From Parelaphostrongylus tenuis (Eukaryota > Nematoda > Chromadorea > Rhabditida > Metastrongylidae), in NCBI GenBank assembly GCA_019055375.1, contig JAHQIW010007317.1, positions 186,001 to 250,000 on the forward strand: 64,000 bases of DNA, in the 5' to 3' direction. Every line of letters starts with the position of its first letter. Within the stretch, counting starts at the first letter, position 1. Positions 32,801 to 44,800 of this stretch are shown piece after piece. The notes under the pieces are model-generated. The model had not been told where the DNA came from. It saw only the letters and a program-made list of their open reading frames with translations, and searched no databases. A program made the translations under genes and the position numbers.

Positions 32801-35800
32801 ATTTTACCGAAAGTAAAACAGAATTGGAAGCCCGTTTAAAAAACATTCTACCTTGAAGAATATTGTTCTATAATAGAAGAGTTCCTATTGTGATAATGCT
32901 CTGTCGTCTATAAAAGATCTTCATGGGATCTGGATAAAGAGATGTTCATATGCCTCACCTTATCCAACGTTCTGGAAATTATGACAACGATGTTTCAAAA
33001 ATCGCTTTCTGATCACTAGAAAAACGAAACTTGTCAGTTTATTTTACACGACTCGTCTTCACATCTACTGTGTGGATGCACTGTCCTATTTGCCATTAAC
33101 TTTTACGAAAGTCTTCAAATTTCCTGCGCGTGGGATCGACTGTTCTTAAAAATTTTGGTTTCCCTTACGCTCGCCGTTCAATTTGGATAGTCAGTCAGCC
33201 TTGGTACCTGGGATTACCTGCATCACCTGTCGTCCCGCTGGTCGTCGAGTGACTAGAGAGGGCACCAACAACGCTTTCATTTTTCCCTATCGAGTGCAAG
33301 AGTAGCCCCGTGGGTCGTCCTCGCTCTAGGGATTCGTTGAGGATCATATCTTTCTTCTATGCTTTTCGTGAGAAAATCGGACTATCGGTTCGGTGGTCTT
33401 CATCGTACCTGATATAGTCGTACTAAAATGTTCCAATGTTGAATGATAGTGATGTTATAAATGCAAGCAAGTGTGGTTTACAATTTATCGACACCTAAGA
33501 ACAAGGGGTTGATGAGGCAGAAGCGAGGTAGAACCATTATTGTACTCGCGATTACTACCACTTCTCTACCAGCCTTCTTCGCAGCCACAATATTCAATTC
33601 CATATTCAACTATGAAGTTTCATTTCTTTCTTCGGCACAATTTAGTCAATCACATTCTATTCTACAGTGCAGTTGGAAATTTCTTTTTGGTTTTTGAGAT
33701 GTACCTTTAACCTTGTGTCACGAGTTATCACTATGATGACTCTGGGAGAGACGTAAGCTAATTGATGATAAGTGGCTAATGAGAAACGTAGAAAGCTGAA
33801 GTATAGGTTTACCTTAGCTGAGTTGACGTTCTTGTTCAATAGCAGACTTAGCATTGGAGTAGTAACGAAGTGCTGTCCAAGATCGAATACATTCAGCGCG
33901 TCGCTGCATAGAGTTGCTCGATAGGAGATATCGTCCACGATCACCACTGAGTCGAAGTCTGGATTGAACGAGCGAACTCTTATCGCAATCTGCAACAGAC
34001 ACTGTAAGACTTGCATAGATGACCATATTTTTCAATATTACATTTCCTAAAAGGAGTACTTAAGGAAAAAAAGGATTCCACACGTTGATGAGTTATCTCA
34101 TTAAAATCATATCCCGTGAGATGAAATTCTGAGCAAAATAATTAAAATCAAATAATCGATTGGCATCATCTATGAATGGCTTGCTTCACTGCTATGAGCA
34201 CATGCGATACTGCTGTCATTAAGATTTATTCCATACTGGCGGCCAATGATTGTTTCGCTTTTCTAGGGGATAATAAAATTAAGTTGACATGCAATCCAGA
34301 CGACCAGACACTTAAACTATTGGAGCCGAAAAAACGCAATGTATAGTGTTCATTCGCCTATAAAGAGCAAATATAAAAAGCTCACTGCTTTTCCTTCATA
34401 AGTGCCGATTCTTGCTGCTGATTAGGAGTACAAAGCTTCACTTGAGTGGGATATGTGCCTAAATCAAGTCAGAAAATCAGGCTGAGGAAGGGCGCGAGGT
34501 CACACGTGATTACGAGGCACTCCTTCCTGCGATCCAAATTGGTTTTTTGGAAATTTCTTCAAATTGCCTTGAGTGTTTTCATCGCGAATGTCTTGGATTC
34601 ATGCGCGGTAATGCTGACTTTTACTTGGAAAATGTCACCGTTACATCTTAGTGCTTCATGCCACATTAGTGGAGTCGCCCTACAAGAAATCGAATACACC
34701 GCACCCCAACTCATGCAGAGGTCTCTGGTGTCCTAGAGTGTTCTGTGATTTTCAACCAATACTACCGCTTTCTGAAGACGTATTCTAATTGTTCGAATGA
34801 CATGACTCAATCTCAGATCGTACCGCTGTTTATCACTTCACAAAAAACGTGGTAACAAGAAAACATCATTAATCGGAGATAGTGCCATAGTTCTTATAGC
34901 CGTAGTTACCCACAATCGCATCATTAGGATTTCTGTAAAATAATGACGAAGAATGATAGACGTCTGCTTTCGCATGTCGTGTAAACCATATAGGCAGAAT
35001 CCAAGGAAGTGGTTAGTTGGTGAGCGGAAAAATTCATCATCTTGGAGTTATTTTCCTTTCGCTACCGATTTTTGATTGGTAGATGACACATGTAAATTTC
35101 TTAGAAATGTGCAGAGCTTCAATCCAACAAGAATGCATGTAGCATCACTTCCTTGTAAGAATCCTATAATAGTTCATGATGCCATGAAAGAATTGGATAA
35201 AATTTATACCACTAGCGTCTCTTTCCAAAATTAAAAACAAGTAGCTTACCACAAAATTTTTTGCAGCAGTAGTAAACGAAGCGGAGGCGGGTGCCGGACT
35301 CATCGCCGATGGTAGAACATGACACTCAATCACCTCGTCCATCAGTGACAACGCACACACCTCCAGTACGATGTCTTTTGTTTTCCAAAATCTAAATCGT
35401 GGTCTTATAACTCTGCTACTTTCTAACAACTGGTAGATTACCTCAGAGAAAGTGTGTTCTCGGTTTGGCTTTGGCAGCTGATCGGATCTGAGCGGAGGTA
35501 ATCCAGAGGAGCCTGGATATATGGCATAATTTGATTCAAAATTTCAAATGTTGTTGTTCTCTTGCCTGTGTTTTATTGTTTTTCAATGAGATCGTAGGTT
35601 GGAATTAATGATAAGAGGTATTTTATTGCGCCTTTTGTGATAATACTAAAAAGCGTTCAATCGCACGTGTACTGGAAAAAAAGCCCGAGCCACCCGGAGG
35701 ATTTACCTTGTTGTCTTGTTCGATATACAGCAAGGCGTAGGTGCCTTCAGGTCGGACATAACTGCCAGTTGCGTTGAAAATGAGTTCCAACGGAAGGATC

Positions 35801-38800
35801 GACGATGACATTTGCCATGGCTGAAATAACGGCTGTTAGCAGCTATAGTAGTATTGAAGTTGTAGTACCTTAGACACTCTCCCGAATGCTCGCCACCTGC
35901 ATGAAAAGAAGTCCTTACAATCCAAATCGGAAGCAGTTCGAATCGGCCTTCCAGTGGCTATTGACTCAAGGGGTACTGATGAGAAGCCATCACCCATATC
36001 AACTAAAATATTCATTTACGATGAGATCAACTGAGGATTCACTTCGATTAACTACCGATTTGTGCAATGCATCAGGCTAAGAAGAACCTCTGCTTTTTCA
36101 CAAATACTTTGGAGACTCTCATTTCGCGAAACTATTATAAAAACTATGGAAGAAGATAGCGCAGTGACAGTGATGTTGCACATTGTGGAGGAATTAGATG
36201 GACGAAGATGCTGGCTCGACCACGTTGCAGACTCATCAAATCCTCATCTCTCCAGTATCACTAATCAGGCAGTAGACTTATTTGGGACAATATCTGAGGG
36301 GAGAAGGAGGGGGGTACAAAAAGCGCTAGTATAAACACAATGTGATAACTAAGATGTCGAATATATAATACGAGGGATACAGCATGCAATCGTCTCCAAT
36401 TTCAGGCTTCGTTGGAGGTGATTGAAAGCATATGTGACCTTTACTCAACACCGTTATCCTACAGGACAATTCTAGGGCCGGCATCATACCAACCTACCAA
36501 CCCCTGAGAGATGCTGGCTTGGTGAGCCATGGGCAATGTATGGAATAGACATATGATCACTAGCCTATGCAAATTAAATTATGCTAAGAACAATTACAAA
36601 ACTTTTTAGACTTCTGTGGGATAAGATATTTGTCACTCTGTTCCATAACTTTGTCAGTCGCAGGGAGTTCGAAGACTCTAATCTACGAAATGTTTTGAGA
36701 GTTGATGCTATAAATCTCTCAAAAGTAACAAGACAGTGTGCAAAATAAAACCGTGCTGTTGTATAATAATGAATAATGTTTATGTTGCTGTCAATCCCCT
36801 TTATGTGTGCCGCTAGTAGGGCACAACTCACTCCTGCTGCTTTTTTTGCCATTCTAAACCAGAGAGATCAGTAGATTTAACCTGCTAGTAGATATAAGAA
36901 CGTAGACTGTATGTTCATCCTGCACATCCTCGCAGGCCAGTCTGGCAGCAGTTTATAGAACTGAGAGGAAGGGAAGGGTTTGGTGAGCCCTGAGTACGTG
37001 ATCGATTCATCAACTACGAGTGCGTCGCAGGGCTTCTCTAAGCACTCCGCCACATAAAACCCTTTTCTGAAACATGCATTGTGCTGATTGGGACTATGAG
37101 CCACTATGTATCTCTTATCTCCATAGCAACTCTCAATCAATGGTACTGCACAAAATATGAGAACGCTGAGTTGAACTCAAAGAAGAATTCTGATATTTCT
37201 TGTGAATATGAAATCAGCAACAACATTTGAAACTTGCCACCAAAACGATTTTCAATGTAAGTGCAAGAGAATTTTTCTGCTAATCGAATGAGACCATAAG
37301 TCGGTCATTTATTGTAGGCGAAATTAGGATGACCGTTATGGAAGCAATCTCAGAAAGAACGCACTTCCGACTTTACACAGTGTGGCGCTATAGATGAAAT
37401 TGTCCAGCATAATAAACGAACCCTCCGGATTAGACATATCGTAAGCTCGGAAAGCAATCCTGAAAGATGAAAATCTCATAGTCGAGTTACTGTGTATGAA
37501 TTCTTAAACTTGCAATATTAATAATCAACTATAGCAATAGAATTAGGTTTATTATGCAGATTTTGTTCCATAAACTTAGAATAAAATCGACGTGGTTATG
37601 AAGGAAAGTACTGAAAGAATTCTAAGTGAACGAAAAGGGAGTAGATGTAAGATAAAACACTGTGATTTTGAACGCAACTCCAGCAAGATGCTTCAGTGCC
37701 AATTTGTGCTCTTCAGATCACTCCTGCTTACGGGTGGCCGCCGGGAGCGCCCGCGATGAACAACAAGAATGTTTAGATATGATCAAGACTTGAAATTTGA
37801 TGGATGTATGTGTAATACAGTCAAACGACGTTGATACCTTTCCGGGGCATTACATGCCCGCAATCACCCTCGAGGCCTTCGCTCCTCGCTCTGCTATTCT
37901 CTCAGCCTCCACATCATGTATAGTTTTAATGTTGCTTGAAATAAAACATGTCGATACTTACCCAGAAATTGTATATTGGGTGAATTGATCACCTTCACCG
38001 CATTACGTTTCCTTAAAGGATCATAAGGCGCAATAAGAGCAACATAACACATTGACGACCGTTTGACCCACGGCACTAACCCGCCCCATCGCGCCGCGGC
38101 GATCGGCGGCGAGCAGCTCGCAGTGCCGTATTCGAGAAGAAACGTTGCTGGTTCGCTCCCCAACACGACGCTTTCACTGTGGTTTCTTTTTCTTTGATGT
38201 TACACATCTCTTCTTATTCCATTTGGGTCCCCTTGTTTTTCAGTACAATATGTTCAATTTCTGGCACATCATTTCAGAAGTATAAAGAACTGTCTTGAGG
38301 GCATATTGAACTGGTAGATCACATGAATTGAACGCGGCAGAAAAATCCGAAAACAAGTCGTATAAACGTTCTCACCCCATAATCTAGTTTCATATCAGAA
38401 GGCAAGTGAAAATAACACAAAAAAACTACACTGAAGCGTCGTGCTAAGGGATCGAAATAGCCACTTTTTCCGTCACTGCGGGCTACTCGCCGCCGAGCCG
38501 CCGCCTGCGCGACGAGGCGCGCTGACACCCTAGGTCAACGGTCGTCAGTGTGTTAAAGCAGCCAAGGTACCTCGAAATTGGAAAATCGGAGATTACGATA
38601 CCTCAAACTTAAGTGCAATAATGATGGCATATATATTAGGAGCATGAGCGAAGGCGTTGAAAAACAAATCATAATTTGAAAATGGGCACGGTATACAGCA
38701 GAAAAAACATCTGATTCATCCAGTAATACTGCAAGACACGTGTTTCAGCATTACAACTTCGTCAGTTGCGATGTTTTTGGTTCAGTTGGTTCCGTGGGAG

Positions 38801-41800
38801 ATATCCCATACTAAGAGGAACCGACGCCGAAATACACGCACCGTCAAGTGAGAAAACACTGCCCGTTCGGTGATTTTCTCACTTGACGGCGCATGTAAGT
38901 ATTTCGGCATCGGTTCCTCATAGTAAGGGTTATCTCCCCACGGAACCGACTTAACCAAAAGGCACCATGCAACTAACGAGGCTGTAATGCCGAAACACGT
39001 GTCTTGCACATCATAAGTGACATTATATATCCTATGAAAGGCTCAAAATATGTTATCAGATTATAACCAGTAATAGTAGCTGGTTGAAGTACCGAAAGAA
39101 ATAGCCAAGGAGGACACGATGATTTTTGAGAAGGCTATTGACAGAGCTCGGAAATTCAATCTTGGTATATGGTCGACGCTCAAGAATGAGTGGTGATACT
39201 GTACAAATTACAGTACAAAATCACCGTGAGGTTTAACAAGGTGTCAACGGGGTTAAAACAGGACTGAGAGAAAGGCAGAGCGAGAGCCACAAATGGTGTG
39301 CAGCAAGCGTGTGCTGCTCCGGGAAGGCATAGTTACCTTCCTGGTTCATTATACATATATCAAGCCTCAAGTTTTACTCAATATCATTTTCCATGTAATT
39401 ACAATTTAGATCCTAACTGACGTCAGCAATTAATCAAGTAGCTAGTAGAAGTTAACGTTTTGATTTCAACATTAATAAAGTCATATTATGTCTGGGAGAA
39501 AGGCAAAACATTTAACTGTTAATGTGGTGGATAGCACGTGATCCCCCGTTAAGATGAATCACAGGTTCGTAGCAGACTTGGGGTACCGAGCTTTGCTCGC
39601 AGCTTTCTTGTATTTGGTTTCAAATTATACCCGTCATTGGGAAGGAAGAATGGACAGTAAATAAAAGGCGAAACATTGAAAACAAATAATTTATAGAAGG
39701 AGATGGATGAAATGACGCAAAAAGAAAAAATAGAACAGCCTCAAGCTACTTATTCTGACTATTGTGAACTTTGAAGACATGTAGCTAGGGCGAATATTAG
39801 GAGAAAGCCGAATGGAATGTGAAAAAAGCAAGGAAACAAAGAAACCTGAATGGTGTCTTGCGTGCAGGAATTTCAGCGCGACATTCGGTGTTCAGCTTCA
39901 ACGTTCCTAAATGGCAGACACAAATATACATTTGCAGTACCGTATGCTCAGAGTCAGTTGGCAAGTCGGAGGCCAGTTTTTAGGACCTGATCAAGATATA
40001 AAAAATCATCGTTGAGGAGCAGCCAACAAACTGAGAAAACAGAATGTCTGCTCGGTTTTATTGAGAACAGAGCCCGACAAAATGAAGTGTGGTGGGATAT
40101 GGTGTATATTTTTGACCACGCTCTTCACAAGCCTATAATCTTCAATTAGCAGAATCTGTGCCATAACTTCGACATGTCCTTACACGTTCTCAAAGCGACG
40201 TGAGGTAAGCGAAGTGAATAAGAACATTTGCTCTTTATTCTGACTGTTATACGCATACAGTGGTAAGATAGGAAATTTGTAACATTAGCTTGTAATCGTC
40301 TACTTTTAAACCTAGCTTGGAAACTCAATAGGGTCCGATTATATGTTTTAAACCTTTCCGAATTTGGTACGGCATGCCAGTGGGATAACGTACGTTTCGG
40401 CGTTCTCGCTCGTCTCATCAAAGCCGCATGCCCCACGCTCACTCCTATTAGTCACAGCTGGTGGTCGCACATATATCAGTCTAGACAAAGTAAATATCAC
40501 TTAATGCTGTGGTTTAGACTGATATTCAGTCGGTGGCTTAGATGTTACGAAGAGTGTAACACCACCTTCTGACCTAATATTTTCAAATCTCTGAAAAATC
40601 CAATGTGGTCTGAGTGAGTTTTGAGCTTTTTCGAGGTTGGTATGGCATGCTAATAAAGTGATGTATGTACATGTGCGATCACTCGCTGCATTACTGGGGG
40701 TGAGCCGTAGGGCATGTGGTTGCGATGAGGTTAGCAAGAATGCCGGAAAGTCCGTCATCCCATTGGCATGCTATACCAGCAACCTCGCAAAGGCTTAGAA
40801 CGTCGGCTCAACTTACAAAACTTGTTCTCCTAGGGCCCAAGTCAACCAAAAAGGTTGACTTTCAAAGTTTAAGGTTTTTCAAGTAAAATGAACAAGAGCA
40901 CCTTTGGAAACGTGACAAGCTTAATTTGAAACGACCTCCATAAATTTGCCTCACCACAGTCAATGTACGGTTTTTCGTATAGCATTTTATATCCTTTGTT
41001 TGGAATGTCTTCGAACAGCACAACCTCCACTTGGGCGCTATTGTACGACCAATATCTGCAATGCGATCGGTGAAAGGGAGAATTTTCATCGAAAAAAAGA
41101 CACTTTGTGGGTGGGTTCGAGTCCCAACTGACGCGAAAGTTTTACACACCACTCTACATCAGTGGGTATATTACAGCACCATACTACCGCTAAAAGCGGT
41201 TAAGTAAAAAGAATTCTGTGTGGTCATCTATAACCTGATATGTATCAGTGTGACTGAGTTCAATGCCGATACCGACTGCCTGCGTCAGAACGTTGGCGGT
41301 TGGTTGCTGACAAATAGATGCGTTGTAGTGGAGAAAGAATGGTGTCAAAACAAGCGTCGGTAGTGAACGGTTCGAGCACGCGCCCCCGGATAGGATGAAA
41401 TGTGGGTTCGAGTCCCAACTGACGCAAAACTTTTGTACATCAATCTACATCACTGGACAGAGTCATCTCTCACTGTATACCCCGGTGATGGTCGAGTGAA
41501 CGATGCCAACAACACTCATTTGTCAATAATTCCTTGCTAAATCCACACTTATAATCCAAAAAGGAGAAGTTGTGGCCTTTAGAAGTTTTTGTGCTGAATT
41601 ATGTTTCTGAATAGTTTCTAAGAAATCTCTAACTCAGGAGAAAGCCGAACATGAGAGTTATTTTGTCCTTTCAACTAAGTTATGGCCTTCAGTAATTTTT
41701 TCCGCTTTCGAGCAAGCCTTTCAAAACTTAAATTTCAATTTTAACAATTTCCTCTTCAAAAAGGCGAAGATTATTTACGATAGCGTTTAGAGATTTGCTC

Positions 41801-44800
41801 TAACCAGAGACAGTGTGACAAAAGCATCATTGATCCGACGGAGATTTGACGTGTGACAAATGAGGTCCACCAAAACGTAAAAAAATGATCATTGCCTGAT
41901 CATAGTTAGATTTATTTAGAATTATTTGTTTCATGCCTTCATTCTGTTTCACCAACAATTTTTCTTTAGGCCTAATAAAAGCAGCATTTCAAACTTAAGG
42001 GTCGATGTTGCAGCAGGACACACCAGGGCAGTAACTAACTACTTCCAAAAATCTTACTTAAGCTGTTGTTATTATATCAGAACCAAAACAAGTAGTTGAG
42101 CTAGAATACAGATACACATTATTATATTCATCGAAAAGCTCAGAAACTAGGAGAGTAAAAATTGAAAGGAGATCTATAAGAGGTCAGATTACAATTTCTC
42201 TGAAAACAGATTATTTGCTCTTAAGCATGATAATTCTAACGTTTTTTGCGACCCAGAAAAACTCTGCAAGTATATGAATTTTCAAGCTTCAGTGAACACA
42301 AGTTCTTGTTCAATTGCTTGGACGCCACTCTCATTCAAGTGCATTCCGAGGCTTGTGTTTTGGGATCATATCATGATGAATGATTCACACTGATGCTTCG
42401 AAATGTGCCATTATATGCATCAGTGACGAAAAACCCTTTTTGTCTACAAGAACAAAAACTGAACATTTGAATGTAAAATCCGTCCCGGCAATCTAAGCGA
42501 TAGCATACGATGTAGTCATTTATGCGGGCTCTAGGTAAAACGCAATGCTATTCGTCTTATTGAGGTAACAATCACGCTCATTATTATGGCTACTAACGTG
42601 ATGACTAATGCCACTTCAGGCATGATATGGAGGACCCATTTATCTAACCATGCCTTGTAATGTGGTAGTCAACTCGTCTGCGATAAACAAGAGAACATCT
42701 AGCTCGGATGGTGCCCCACAAGTAACTTCTCACCATTTTTTGACGTGCGTGGATGGAATTCGCAATAACTCAGTGCTCTTTTTCTCTTGGCTATTGAAAT
42801 GATGCTACATAATGCTTTTTTCAAGCCACCACATCAACGTGAGAAGCAATCCATAGTTGCTTAGAAAGCGGACAAAATAGTACGTGAATGTCAGGTTTCC
42901 GGTCGAATTCTGACATCCGATCTGTGATGAGATGAAGATTGCATGCTGCTCTTCTCGCTTCTTGTCACCGGTGAATATCATTTTGTCTCCTGAAACCAAT
43001 GTTCAATTTCTTCAACCAAGAATTAGTTGATTGAAGGCTGATACTCTTTTGAGGAAACTTTATGTATACTACACTTTCAATTTTTTTGCAATCACTGACG
43101 ACAAACTAATGTTACCTCAACATTTACATTCAAAGAGCTACCACGATTTGTGCTGCTCAGCTTTCTTATACTTAAAATCGTTCAACTACCACGATTTTCG
43201 CTGCTTTAACATATGTGTTCTACAGGAGCAGTGTTGATGATCCCTCTAGGGCACCCTCTCATAGCACAGATTTCCGATATATCAAAACCCATTCAAGCTC
43301 CCAAATAGGGATTTAAATGTAGATCAAAACCCAACATGTTATCACATTTTCGCGAGAATCCTGCTCTATGCGCGCTGTCCGACCGCTTTTATGTGGACTG
43401 CAACTTTTTGCAAGTTCTCCCGCCTAGAAGTTTGCAATCGAGAGCTCGAAATACAAGTTCGAGACTTTCATCATTGCATGCAGCATTAGACGCTAGGTCT
43501 ATCGTGGTAAAGCCTGATGATATCTTCTTGACCATAAAGTCTGAGCGCTACGGGACCAGAAGAGCACGCCATGGGCTACGTCCCGCGAAATAGAGACAGA
43601 AAAATGGTCTCATACAAATATTGAGGACTGCGAATCCCCTGAAGAACAAAATACTGGCCAACAGTGGCGCTTTGATATGATGAGATACATGAAAAGAGAC
43701 AGAGTGGTAAGAAGGAACACAAGATGGAAAGGAAGATTATTAGAAATGAATGAGCTGGTGCTTTTTTTAGCAGAAACTACAGACTCACCTTGTTGAATTT
43801 TAGTGGGACCAGGAAGGACTCGTAGAGCCGGAAACTCGGTGAAATCAACTTTTTCGAAGAGGTAAAAGTCAAGCGAATCTAATCCCCATTTATCCTCCAT
43901 GTTTTTCCAGCGGCATTTCTTTACGTCGCCAAAATTACAGTTCAAGTCATAAGAGTGCCGAATGAATTTATCATCAGAATACGCTGAAATCACCAATCTA
44001 TCGTAATCGGATATATCTATCACAGCAAGAAAGTATTATAGGACAAAGAATTTGGACTGGAATTAAGTTTTTTTTTCTCCGTTATCGCGTGGGGAATGAG
44101 GAAAAAGCCTCTTTTGCTGGACAAGATATTTTCTTCAGAATGTTAACAACCATTCGAAAGCTCAAATCTCGGAAAACTGCTAAGCATGCTCATTTTTTGA
44201 AAAAGGTCCTTTTATAGCGCTGTAGCATCCAGAAATGAGATTATGATTCACACGCGTCATGAGCTCTTGCTAATATTATAATCATGCTTCGCTAAACAAA
44301 ACTCATTCCTTAAACCACAACTACTTACTCAATAGATTGAATCTCGAAGACTTGAAAAAATGTGTTTCTGAAAAAATCTTTCTTACAGCGCTGTAGTAAA
44401 TGAAAAGATTTGTGTTTCACAAACGCGTACTTTTCGCAGAACAAAGCTTTTTTCTTAAATCAAAAGTGAATATTTGATAGCGTAAATGGCGACAAATCTA
44501 ACATATGCTTATTTTTTGAGTTTGAGTTCCATATATGTTGTGCACTGCTTATCGGTAAGGTGTGTGGTGGCTGTGAATTAATAACGCGCAATCGACAGAC
44601 TATGCAGCGCTATTCACATGTGGAATGCGATTGTTATTGTTTGATTTGAGATTATTCTCCGTTTTGGAAAAAAACTCTGGATGAAACGTATGACTCTGAT
44701 ACTTGAAGACTTCCTCTACCCGTTCACATGCTTTTCGTGCCCCCAGAGAAATAGAGACGTGATAATCATAAAAGCAGAGGCACGAGTGAAACATAATTTC

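Noticed and set aside
40146..40758. Minus-strand open frames of 98 and 85 codons
   Set aside because: They overlap the MITE at 40617-40800 and a related half-copy at about 40350, so they are repeat-derived.
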